Positions 51,376-59,502 of a stretch of 64,000 nucleotides of DNA are shown here, one piece after another. Source of the DNA: Roseitranquillus sp963709765. Its GTDB lineage: Bacteria > Pseudomonadota > Alphaproteobacteria > Rhodobacterales > Rhodobacteraceae. The stretch covers positions 186,001 through 250,000 of the forward strand of contig CAVPXL010000005.1 of the NCBI GenBank assembly GCA_963709765.1, written 5' to 3'. The stretch's first letter is position 1; every line of letters starts with the position of its first letter. The notes beneath the pieces are model-generated. The model ran no database searches. It saw only the letters and a list, made by a program, of their open reading frames with translations, and had not been told where the DNA came from. Position numbers and translations under genes: made by a program.

Positions 51376-52889
51376 GCCGCCGCCTTCGCCGGCACATTCA
51401 GATCGTCGGTGCCCAAGGGCCGGGTCGGGCGCGCCAGCCGGTTGCGCACCACCCACAGCAGGCGCGTCTGCGCCCGCGTGATCGCCACATAGGCCAGCCG
51501 TTTCCAGAGCGGCTGCCCCGCCTCGATCCGCCCCGCCCGGCTCGCGGCCCAGAGGTCGGGGGCAAAGACCTGCACATCCTCCCATTGCGAGCCCTGCGCC
51601 TTGTGGATCGTCACCGCCGCGCCGTGCAGGAAGGCCGCGCCCATGTTCGCGGCGAACGGGATGAACGGCTCCTCCTCGCCCGGCAGCTCGATCTTGATGA
51701 TGCTGGCCGCGCCGACCTGCGGTTGCTCGGCGCCGACCACGTGCAGGCGCGAGAAGCCGGGCCGCTTGCCCGGCCCGAGGTAGATCACCTGCGCGCCCTT
51801 GATGAGGCCCCGCGCCTCCAGCTCGATGCGCCGCTTGCGGTGCTTGAGCGGCAGTTCGATCCCGTCGCAGATCAGCGGCTCGCCCGGCAGCAGCGCGTCG
51901 ACACTCGCCCCGTGCGCCGCGCGGAACGCCTGGATCAGCCGGATGCGCGTCACGTTGCGCCAGACCAGCACCGGCGAGCGCGCCATCAGGTCGGCATCGA
52001 CGCGCGGCGCCACCACGACCCGCTCGTCGCGCGACGCCGCCTCCTCGATCATCGCCTCGAACCGCTCGAAGGTCAGCTCGTCGTCGGCCAGCGCGTGCGC
52101 CAGGTCCAGGATCGGGTTGTCCGCCGCCTGCCGGTGGATGCGGCTGAGATGCAGCTTCTGCGCGTCCTTCAGCCCGTCGAACACCATCGCCCCCGACTCG
52201 CCCACGGGCGCGAGCTGCGCCGGGTCGCCGAACAGGATCAGCGTCGAGAAGATCTCGCGCAGATCGGCCAGCTGCCGGCTGTCGAGCATCGAGGCCTCGT
52301 CCACGAACCCGATGTCGAGCGGGTCGTCGCGCCGCTTCCACCCCTTGATGAAGTCCGACCCGCGCAGTCCCGCCGCCGCCAGCGCGCCCGGCACCGACTT
52401 GTGGGTCTGGTAAAACGCATGCGCCCGGTCGAGCGCCGCGTCGTCCAGCGCCTCGACCTCGGGGCGCGTGCCGCTCCCGGCCAGCCACTCGGCGATCTTC
52501 TCGTATTCGGGGTCGTAGACGGGGGTGTAGAGGATACGGTGGATGGTCGTTGCCGGCACGCCGCGCAGACGCAGCACGCTCGCGGCCTTGTTGGTCGGCG
52601 CCAGGATCGCCAGCGTCCGCCGCTCGCGCCGGCGCCGGCCCTCCCAGTCGCCGCTGACCGTCTCGACCCCGGCCTCGCCCAGCGCCGCGGCCAGCCGCGC
52701 CAGCAGCATCGTCTTGCCCGACCCCGCCTTGCCGATGATCGCGAGAACCGCGTCCTCGCCCTCTCCCGGCGGACCGAGCTTGCCGGAAGCGAGGTCGATG
52801 CCCGCCGATTTCAGCGTCGCGGCCACAAGGTCGGCGGCCGCCTGCTGGTCATGCGAATACTCGGGCGAATGGGGCGTGGCGGCATCCAT
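51372..52889 (-). CDS. RecD/Dda-like ATP-dependent DNA helicase
   Basis: Superfamily 1B helicase, 505 residues. Walker A is IIGKAGSGKTMLLARLAAAL near residue 51, motif Ia TLAILAPTNKAASVLR, motif II FVDEASML, motif III ILFGDPAQLAPVGESG, and the C-terminal motifs AVTIHKAQGSQWEDV and YVAITRAQTRLLW are present. It lacks the partners of RecBCD, so it is a stand-alone RecD-like helicase probably acting in repair or replication restart. ATG 52889 is chosen; GTG 52910 is possible, and neither has a clear Shine-Dalgarno. An oddity is the adjacency to luxI, 52 bp upstream. Confidence 0.88.
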   Translation of the reverse strand: MDAATPHSPEYSHDQQAAADLVAATLKSAGIDLASGKLGPPGEGEDAVLAIIGKAGSGKTMLLARLAAALGEAGVETVSGDWEGRRRRERRTLAILAPTNKAASVLRLRGVPATTIHRILYTPVYDPEYEKIAEWLAGSGTRPEVEALDDAALDRAHAFYQTHKSVPGALAAAGLRGSDFIKGWKRRDDPLDIGFVDEASMLDSRQLADLREIFSTLILFGDPAQLAPVGESGAMVFDGLKDAQKLHLSRIHRQAADNPILDLAHALADDELTFERFEAMIEEAASRDERVVVAPRVDADLMARSPVLVWRNVTRIRLIQAFRAAHGASVDALLPGEPLICDGIELPLKHRKRRIELEARGLIKGAQVIYLGPGKRPGFSRLHVVGAEQPQVGAASIIKIELPGEEEPFIPFAANMGAAFLHGAAVTIHKAQGSQWEDVQVFAPDLWAASRAGRIEAGQPLWKRLAYVAITRAQTRLLWVVRNRLARPTRPLGTDDLNVPAKAAA

Positions 52890-52941
52890 GGGGCGCGAGC
52901 TTACGGCCACGCGCCGTCTGCCGCCAGACGCGATGCGCGGC

Positions 52942-53610
52942 TCAGATCTCGGCCGTGGCGGTATCCCGGCCGACCTCGAGCACCCTCTCCATCTCGGCCA
53001 TGGACAGGCCGAAGGAATGGCGGAACCAGGCGCGCGACTGCTCCTCGGTGACGCCGACCTTCTCGAGCACCGGTCCGCGGGCCTCGGGCTTGAAATCCCA
53101 CAGGCCGACGCCGATCCGGTCGCGCCCGGTGCCGGAGGAGCCGACGACGTCCGGCTCCACGTTCAGCAGGCGATAGATCCGCTCCATCCGCGAATCGAAG
53201 ACACCGACGAAGTGCTTGAGACGAAACGTTTCCATCAACTCCCCGGCCCCGAGAACGAGCGCCGCCGACGCCCGCCGGTCGGCCTTCGGCGCCAGACAGA
53301 ACCGGGTGCATTCCCAGATCAGCGGGCTCGTGATCTTCACCCCGCCGGTAAGGTGGCGAAAGTGGTCGTTCACCATGGTCGGACCGGTGGTCGGCAGGAA
53401 CCGCATCGAGCCGCCGTGGCGCCCGTCGTCATCCTCCCAGACGATGTAGAGCGGGTTCTCGTCGTCGTATTCGTCGCGTTCCTCGCCCTGCTCGTCGACC
53501 TTCACCTGCCAGCCCAGCCGCCGATGGAACTGCTCGGCCCGGTCGCGGAACATCGTGTCGCGAAGCGTGGGGAAATGGTGCAGGGCGTCGGCGTAGATGT
53601 AGCGAAGCAT
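52942..53610 (-). CDS. luxI: acyl-homoserine-lactone synthase (LuxI family)
   Basis: Makes an N-acyl-homoserine lactone from acyl-ACP (or acyl-CoA) and S-adenosylmethionine; 222 residues. Conserved family positions are visible: FHRRLGWQV (Arg and Trp), DDENPLYIVW (Asp and Pro), GSMRFLPTTGPTMV (Arg) and the WECTRFCL Glu-Thr-Arg motif near residue 99. The C-terminal acyl-pocket half is less conserved, as usual. It lies 97 bp downstream of luxR on the same strand, the usual Roseobacter-group order. The name luxI is generic; the acyl chain cannot be predicted. Confidence 0.94.
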   Translation of the reverse strand: MLRYIYADALHHFPTLRDTMFRDRAEQFHRRLGWQVKVDEQGEERDEYDDENPLYIVWEDDDGRHGGSMRFLPTTGPTMVNDHFRHLTGGVKITSPLIWECTRFCLAPKADRRASAALVLGAGELMETFRLKHFVGVFDSRMERIYRLLNVEPDVVGSSGTGRDRIGVGLWDFKPEARGPVLEKVGVTEEQSRAWFRHSFGLSMAEMERVLEVGRDTATAEI

Positions 53611-53623
53611 GGGTGGCGTCCTC

Positions 53624-53641
53624 TCCGTCGGTGCTGACGGA
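53624..53641 (-). promoter_or_regulatory. inverted repeat overlapping the luxI Shine-Dalgarno
   Basis: TCCGTC and GACGGA, six-base perfect arms around six bases, end immediately before GAGG and share GGA with the likely ribosome-binding GGAGAGG of luxI (ATG at 53610). It could be a short LuxR-type box or an RNA hairpin limiting luxI translation; the two cannot be separated here. Confidence 0.35.
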
Positions 53642-53707
53642 AAGGTCGACCAGCGTGCTGAAGCGCGCCCTAAGCCGGCGTTCGCTCCCCCCGCAACATC
53701 CCGGATT

Positions 53708-54424
53708 TCAGACGACGATGAGGCCCTGGCTCAACGCCCGCGCCACTGCATGGGTCGTGTTCAGCGCCCCCAGCTTGTGCCGTGCCGTCTCGATATAGAC
53801 GCGCAGCGTATGCTCCGAAATCGACAGCTCCTCGGCCGCCTGCGCCCGGCTCCGGCCCTTGGCCAGAAGGGTCAGCGCGCTCAACTCTCGCGGCGACAGG
53901 CTGGCATCCGGGCTCAGGTCCTTGGCATCGAATTCCAGCGCCTTGCTGTTGAAATCGTGGGCGATCATCAGGAGGTCGCGCCCGCGCTCGTGGATGAACG
54001 CCGCCCACTCGTCGTCCGTTGCGTCCTGGCTGAGCGTGAACAGCGCGAATTGGCCGCTTGGTCCGCGAATCGGGATCGAGTAGCCCTGGTTGCCGACCCC
54101 GTGCTTCACCGCGTCCGCCAGAAAGCCCCGCGCCGCCTTCGACGACCAGTCGAGTTCCTTCCAGTTGACCGGGTGGAAGCGGCGGAAGCAGCCGAGGATC
54201 ACCGGGTCGATATGGAGGTAGTCCTTCTCCACGTAGCGATCGACCCATTCGGACCCGTAGGTGCCGACGCCGTATCTCTCGCCCACATTGTTGACCCAGT
54301 GGTAGACGATGTGCCGCACGTCCAGCAGGTCGCGCAGCTCGACGGTCAGTTTCTGAAGGTCCTCAAGCGTTACCGCCTGCTGAAGCCGACCAATGAAGTT
54401 TTCCAGTTGGCTCTGCGCCTGCAC
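53708..54424 (-). CDS. luxR: LuxR-family autoinducer-binding regulator
   Basis: Quorum-sensing transcription factor, 238 residues from GTG 54424 (255 from TTG 54475). The autoinducer-binding domain has VYHWVNNVGERYGVGTYGSEW with the conserved Trp/Tyr pattern, HIDPVI (Asp-Pro) and NQGYSIPIRGPSG. The LuxR HTH has LSPRELSALTLLAKGRSRAQ and SEHTLRVYIETARHKLG, with the Glu, Leu and Gly residues typical of the family. GTG 54424 is favoured because the residues before it are Arg-rich and unlike relatives (QSVQAQSQLENFI is the common start). It overlaps a small upstream ORF, so coupling is likely. It partners luxI downstream. Confidence 0.92.
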   Translation of the reverse strand: MQAQSQLENFIGRLQQAVTLEDLQKLTVELRDLLDVRHIVYHWVNNVGERYGVGTYGSEWVDRYVEKDYLHIDPVILGCFRRFHPVNWKELDWSSKAARGFLADAVKHGVGNQGYSIPIRGPSGQFALFTLSQDATDDEWAAFIHERGRDLLMIAHDFNSKALEFDAKDLSPDASLSPRELSALTLLAKGRSRAQAAEELSISEHTLRVYIETARHKLGALNTTHAVARALSQGLIVV

Positions 54425-54578
54425 CGATTGGTCCTGCTTCCCTGGCCTCGACCGAAGAAATCTCCGCCGCCGCAATCAGCTTGGCTTCATCGAGATGCTC
54501 GGCCAGAACGGTAAGGTCATTCTTTACCGCGAACGTCCTGAGATCCGAGAGGACGTCGATGATCCAGTCATGTGCCAT
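54363..54578 (-). CDS. small ORF upstream of and overlapping luxR
   Basis: A 71-codon frame starting MAHDWIIDVLSDLRTFAVKN, followed by LTVLAEHLDEAKLIAAAEIS, then a less structured tail. The first 48 residues form an amphipathic helical unit, and I recall similar short proteins in front of luxR in other Rhodobacterales, but I cannot name a family. It overlaps the luxR start by about 60 bases in another frame. Candidate roles are a modulator of LuxR or a leader peptide (inference). ATG 54578 stands 15 bases after an inverted repeat and has GGGAAAG upstream. Confidence 0.6.
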   Translation of the reverse strand: MAHDWIIDVLSDLRTFAVKNDLTVLAEHLDEAKLIAAAEISSVEAREAGPIGAGAEPTGKLHWSASAGGNA

Positions 54579-54592
54579 CGGAGCTTTCCCGC

Positions 54593-54646
54593 TATGGTTA
54601 ACGTCAGGGCGCAACCATAACAAGATCAGGGATTGCCGAATATTCG
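54593..54646 (-). promoter_or_regulatory. inverted repeats in the luxR operon promoter region
   Basis: TATGGTT (54593-54599) and AACCATA (54613-54619) are perfect seven-base arms around 13 bases. A ten-base perfect palindrome CGAATATTCG lies at 54637-54646. Both sit in the AT-rich region before the small ORF and luxR, a likely site for the promoter and its regulator. Confidence 0.45.
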
Positions 54647-54709
54647 CGGATATTTACTCCCCCGAAATAGCGAGGCCATGGCTCGGGAAGCCTCTGGCCT
54701 CGCGAAGTT

Positions 54710-55997
54710 TCAGTGGCCGGCCTCCAGCACATCCTCGAGCGTGCGGAGCCCTGTGCGCGGGGCCTGGACGAGCACGGCCATGTTTCCCGGCTTGTGCTCG
54801 TTGCGGCGCATCTTCACGTGCGCCGCCGGGATCTCATCCCAGGGAAACACCTCTGACATGCAGGGGTCAAGCCTTCTCTCAACCATAAGCTGATTGGCGG
54901 AACTCGCCTGCTTGAGGTTGGCGAAATGGCTGCCCTGCACCCGCTTCTGGTGCATCCAGAGATAGCGCGCGTCGAGCGTCAGGTTGTAGCCCGTCGTCCC
55001 GGCGCAGATCACCACCATGCCGCCCTTCTTGCAGATGAACACGCTGACCGGGAACGTCGCCTCGCCGGGATGCTCGAACACCATGTCGACGTTGTTGCCC
55101 TTGCCGGTGATGTCCCAGATCGCCTTGCCGAACTTGCGCACCTCGCCGAACCAGGCCTTGTACTCGTCGGTGTTCACCGTCGGCATCTGGCCCCAGCAAT
55201 CGAAGTCCTTGCGGTTCAGCACGCCCTTGGCGCCGAGGCTCATCACGAACTCGCGCTTGTCCTCGTCGCTGATCACGCCGATCGCGTTCGCCCCGGCCGT
55301 GTTGATCAGCTGGATCGCGTAGGAGCCGAGGCCGCCCGACGCGCCCCAGACCAGCACGTTCTGCCCCGGCTTCAGCTCGTGCGGCTTGTGCCCGAAGAGC
55401 ATCCGGTAGGCCGTGGCCAGCGTCAGCGTGTAGCACGCGCTCTCTTCCCAGGTCAGGTGCCTCGGCCGCCGCATCAATTGCTGCGCCTGGACGCAGGTGA
55501 ACTGCGCGAACGACCCGCCCGGCGTCTCGTAGCCCCAGATCCGCTGGGAGGGGCGAGAACATCGGGTCGCCGCCGTTGCACTCCTCGTCGTCGCCGTCGT
55601 CCTGGTTGCAATGGATGACGACCTCGTCGCCCACCTTCCAGCGCTTCACCTTGTCGCCCACGGCCCAGACGATGCCCGACGCGTCCGACCCGGCGATGTG
55701 GTACGCGGCCTTGTGCACGTCGAACGGGCTGATCGGGATGCCGAGGCCGGCCCAGACGCCGTTGTAGTTCACCCCCGCCGCCATCACGAGCACCAGCACT
55801 TCGTGGCTGTCGGGGCGCGGCACGTCCACGACCTCGAGCTGGAACGACTTGTCGGGCTCGCCGTGGCGCTCGCGCCGGATCGCCCAGGCATGCATCTGGC
55901 GCGGCACATAGCCCATGGGCGGGATCTCACCCATCTCGTAGAGGTCCTTCTCCACCGCCTCGTAACTCAGGATCGGGGCGTCCGTGTCCAGTGCCAT
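54710..55997 (-). CDS. ccr: crotonyl-CoA carboxylase/reductase (frameshift at ~55550)
   Basis: Key enzyme of the ethylmalonyl-CoA pathway: reductive carboxylation of crotonyl-CoA to ethylmalonyl-CoA with NADPH and CO2. About 428 residues when repaired, the usual length. The N-terminus has LYEMGEIPPMGYVPRQMHAW, VNYNGVWAGLGIPISPFD and GSDASGIVWAVGDKVKRW. After DPMFSP an extra base in the GGGG at 55550-55553 shifts the frame; the next frame gives LTWEESACYTLTLATAYRML, the NADPH motif VWGASGGLGSYAIQL, VDMVFEHPGEATFPVSVF and the C-terminus. ATG 55997 has CGGAGG about 10 bases upstream. It is divergent from ecm, the same pairing as in Rhodobacter. Confidence 0.95.
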
Positions 55998-56060
55998 CCT
56001 CAAAAACCTCCGCCATTAACCATGCCGCGCCGCAGCACAGCGACCCCCGGATACCGACGC

Positions 56061-56125
56061 TTTAGCAAGTTTGCAACCCATTCATGGCGTGTTTCGGAAA
56101 TTTTATTGCGCTGACTTTCGCGCAA
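56061..56125. promoter_or_regulatory. repeat motifs in the ccr-ecm divergent promoter region
   Basis: The 265-base gap 55998-56262 is AT-richer than its surroundings and must hold both promoters. It contains tandem TTTAGCAAG-TTTGCAACC (56061-56078), resembling the TTTGCAAA-type sites bound by ScfR/RamB regulators of short-chain acyl-CoA metabolism (family knowledge, recalled), and an inverted repeat TTGCGC-N8-GCGCAA (56106-56125). Confidence 0.4.
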
Positions 56126-56262
56126 CCCCGCCGAAGCTTTGCGGCGAGGGAGCTTCACGCAAGATGGCGCCCGCTCGGAGGCGCCGCAACGCAGCGACTG
56201 GACACGCAAGAATATTTCCCTTACCCCCGATGCCGAACTAAGATTTGTGCGAGGTGCCCAAG

Positions 56263-58229
56263 ATGACCGACACCCCCCACCGCGACCGCCCGTGGCTGTT
56301 CCGCACCTATGCCGGCCATTCCACCGCGCGCGCCTCCAACGCCCTCTACCGCGCGAATCTCGCCAAGGGGCAGACCGGGCTTTCCGTCGCCTTCGACCTG
56401 CCCACCCAGACCGGCTACGACAGCGACCACGAGCTCGCGCGCGGCGAGGTCGGCAAGGTCGGCGTGCCCGTCTGCCACCTGGGCGACATGCGCACGCTCT
56501 TCGACGCGATCCCGCTCGAGCAGATGAACACCTCGATGACGATCAACGCCACCGCGCCCTGGCTGCTGGCGCTCTACGTCGCCGCCGCCGAGGAGCAGGG
56601 CGCCGACATCGCCGCGCTGCAGGGCACGGTGCAGAACGACATCATCAAGGAATACCTCTCCCGCGGCACCTACATCTGCCCGCCCGAACCCTCCTTGCGC
56701 ATGATCACCGACGTCGCCGCCTGGACCCGCGAGCACCTGCCGCGCTGGAACCCGATGAACGTCTGCTCCTACCACCTGCAGGAGGCCGGCGCGACGCCCG
56801 AGCAGGAGCTGGCCTACGCGCTGGCCACCGCCACCGCCGTCCTCGACGACCTGCGCGCCAAGGTCCCGGCGGAGCACTTTCCCGCAGATGGTCGGCCGCA
56901 TCTCCTTCTTCGTGAACGCCGGCATCCGCTTCGTCACCGAACTTTGCAAGATGCGCGCCTTCACCGAGCTCTGGGACGAGATCTGCCGCGACCGCTACGG
57001 CATCGACGACCCGAAATACCGCCGCTTCCGCTACGGCGTGCAGGTCAATTCCCTCGGCCTCACCGAGCAGCAGCCCGAGAACAACGTCCCCCGCATCCTC
57101 ATCGAGATGCTGGCGGTCACGCTGTCGAAGAACGCCCGCGCCCGCGCCGTCCAGCTTCCCGCCTGGAACGAGGCGCTGGGCCTGCCCCGCCCGTGGGACC
57201 AGCAATGGTCGCTGCGCATGCAGCAGATCCTCGCCTACGAGACCGACCTTCTGGAATACGGCGACCTCTTCGACGGCAACCCGGCCATCGAGGCCAGGGT
57301 CGCCAGCCTCAAGGCCGCCGCCCGCGACGAACTCGGCCAGATCGACGCCATGGGCGGCGCCACCCGCGCGATCGAGCACATGAAGGCCCGCCTCGTCGAG
57401 TCCAACGCCGGCGCATCGCCCGGATCGAGAGCGGCGAAACCACCGTGGTCGGCGTCAACCGCTGGACCGACGGCGAGCCCAGCCCGCTCACCACCGGCCC
57501 CGACGCCATCATGACCGTCGATCCCGCCGCCGCCGCCGACCAGCTCGCCCGCCTCACCAGGTGGCGGCGCGAGCGCAACGAGTGCGCCGTTCACGCCGCG
57601 CTCGCCGACCTGCGCTCCGCCGCCGCCTCGGGGCACAACATCATGCCCGCCTCCATCGCCGCCGCGAAGGCCGGGGCGACGACCGGCGAATGGGGCGAGG
57701 TCGTGCGCCAGTCCTTCGGCCAGTACCGCGCCCCCACCGGCGTCAGCCGCAGCCCCTCGAATCGCACCGAGGGCCTCGACGAGATCCGCGCCGAGGTCGA
57801 CGCCGTCTCGACCCGCCTCGGCGCCCGGCTCAAGCTCCTCGTGGGCAAGCCCGGCCTCGACGGCCATTCCAACGGCGCCGAGCAGATCGCGTCCCGCGCC
57901 CGCGATTGCGGCATGGAGATCGACTACCAGGGCATCCGCCTCACCCCGGCCGAGATCGTCGCGGCCGCCCGCGACGGCGCCCATGTCATCGGCCTGTCGA
58001 TCCTCTCCGGCAGCCACCTGCCGCTGGTCGAGGACGTCCTCGCCCGCCTCGCGATGCCGGCCTCGGCCATGTGCCCGTCATCGTCGGCGGCATCATCCCC
58101 GACGCCGACGCCGAGCGCCTGCGCGCCATGGGCGTCGCCCGCATCTACACCCCCAAGGACTTCGCCCTGAACACCATCATGGCCGACATCGTGTCCCTCG
58201 CCGACGTGAACGCCGTCGCCGCAGAGTAA
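56263..58229 (+). CDS. ecm: ethylmalonyl-CoA mutase, B12-dependent (three frameshifts)
   Basis: Adenosylcobalamin-dependent mutase converting (2R)-ethylmalonyl-CoA to methylsuccinyl-CoA, about 655 residues when repaired. Start: RPWLFRTYAGHSTARASNAL, then AFDLPTQTGYDSDH and NTSMTINATAPWLLALY. Break 1: an extra C at 56881-56883; the next frame continues QMVGRISFFVNAGIRFVTE. Break 2: a missing C near 57408, then RIARIESGETTVVGVNRW. Break 3: a missing C near 58050, then GLGHVPVIVGGIIPDADAE. The B12-binding motif DGHSNG lies near residue 531. Orientation opposite ccr supports Ecm rather than methylmalonyl-CoA mutase. ATG 56263 follows GAGG at a good distance. Confidence 0.93.
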
Positions 58230-58450
58230 CACGGCACGGCGCTCCCGGAGGCCTCGTGCCGACCCGGGGGCCCGAGCGGCGACGCTCCTGTCCCGCGCCG
58301 GGTCCGGCCGCCGCCCCTGGGCCGTCCCGCTTCGGATTCCACCCCCCGGCATCCGCCTCTCCTCCGACGCGCAACACGCCCCCGCGCGCCATCTTGGCCC
58401 CGGCCATCGGACGGCGTTGCGCGGCCGTTGCGTGCGTTCGTAAATACAGA

Positions 58451-58480
58451 TGCAATACAGGGTGCAATACGCCCAGCAAT
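58451..58480 (+). repeat. 12-bp-period GCAAT repeats upstream of deoD
   Basis: GCAAT occurs at 58452, 58464 and 58476, exactly 12 bases apart; the first two copies are full TGCAATAC. They lie 44-73 bases before the deoD GTG in the 294-base gap after ecm. That gap otherwise contains only GC-rich sequence, with GGCACG/CGTGCC arms shortly after the ecm stop. The repeats look like an operator or promoter-associated iteron set. Confidence 0.45.
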
Positions 58481-58523
58481 CATGGATATTCCTGCGATCC
58501 GCAGCTTGAGGAAGGGATCAGCC

Positions 58524-59228
58524 GTGAGCATCCATATCGGCGCCGAAAAGGGCCAGATCGCTGAAACGGTCCTGCTTCCGGGCGACCCCTACAGGGCGCG
58601 CTGGGCCGCCGAGACCTTTCTGGACGGGGCCGAACTGGTCAACGAAGTCAGGGGGATGCTGGGCTACACGGGAACCTGGAACGGGCATCGCGTGACGATC
58701 CACGGCACGGGCATGGGCATGCCGTCGCTGTCGATCTACGTCAACGAGCTGATCCGCGACCACGACGCGCAGACGCTCATCCGCATCGGCTCCTGCGGCG
58801 CCATGCAACATTCGGTCAAGCTGCGCGACGTCATCCTCGCCATGACCGCCACGACCATGTCCACCCCCTCCCGCGGCATCTTCCGCGAGCTTTCCTATGC
58901 CCCCTGCGCCGATTTCAAACTCCTGCAGGCGGCATGGAAAAGCGCTGAATCAAAGGGAGTTACGGCCCATGCCGGCGGGATCTACTCGTCGGACGTCTTC
59001 TACGACGAGCGGGCCGACCTGTCCGAACAGATGGTTCGCCACGGCATCCTCGGCGTCGAGATGGAGGCCGCCGAACTCTACACGCTTGCCGCCCGACATG
59101 ACCGCCGCGCGCTCGCCGTGCTCACCGTCTCGGATCATCTGCTGACGGAAGAAGCCCTGCCCGCATCCGAGCGCGAGAAAAGCTTTGGCGACATGGTCGA
59201 GATCGCGCTTCACGCCGCCTTCGACTGA
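58524..59228 (+). CDS. deoD: purine-nucleoside phosphorylase
   Basis: Phosphorolysis of purine (deoxy)ribonucleosides to free base and (deoxy)ribose-1-phosphate; 234 residues, hexameric DeoD type. Family motifs: SIHIGAEKGQIAETVLLPGD with the phosphate-binding region at residues 2-24, TIHGTGMGMPSLSIYVNEL, IRIGSCGAMQ with the Arg loop near 87, GVEMEAAELYTLAA near 178, and LTVSDHL with the catalytic Asp near 204. GTG 58524 gives the canonical N-terminus and has GGAAGGG upstream. It likely feeds purine bases to salvage or to xanthine dehydrogenase. Confidence 0.95.
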   Translation: MSIHIGAEKGQIAETVLLPGDPYRARWAAETFLDGAELVNEVRGMLGYTGTWNGHRVTIHGTGMGMPSLSIYVNELIRDHDAQTLIRIGSCGAMQHSVKLRDVILAMTATTMSTPSRGIFRELSYAPCADFKLLQAAWKSAESKGVTAHAGGIYSSDVFYDERADLSEQMVRHGILGVEMEAAELYTLAARHDRRALAVLTVSDHLLTEEALPASEREKSFGDMVEIALHAAFD

Positions 59229-59242
59229 TCCATCACAGCCCG

Positions 59243-59293
59243 CCAGATGTCCTCTGGACCCCTTCTTGCAACCCGAGGATGGCGGCTCGGGTT
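59243..59293. terminator. hairpins between convergent deoD and sdhB
   Basis: CCAGA-TGTCC-TCTGG (59243-59257) is followed by a longer inverted repeat AACCCGAG (59270-59277) and CTCGGGTT (59286-59293) around 8 bases. No strong T run follows, so termination efficiency is uncertain. The remaining 209 bases to the sdhB stop show nothing I recognise. Confidence 0.4.
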
Positions 59294-59502
59294 CAGCGGC
59301 GCTGATGTTCCCGATCCGCCGCATTCGCGAATGACCAGCAGGGGAATCCCGGCCGAGGACCGACGGCGCCCGGGTTTGTCCGCATATTCCACCGGGGGCG
59401 CCGCGATGCCGGTCGAAACGGCATCCGCAATCTCAGCGCGCTGCTCATCTGCGGCTCAGCCTGCGCGGGCGCGGCGGTCCCCTTGCTCCCCTCGATATCT
59501 CT

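Noticed and set aside
59229..59502. tRNA-like GGTTCAG segment between deoD and sdhB
   Set aside because: No acceptor or anticodon stems can be paired around it; the hairpins fit a convergent intergenic region better.
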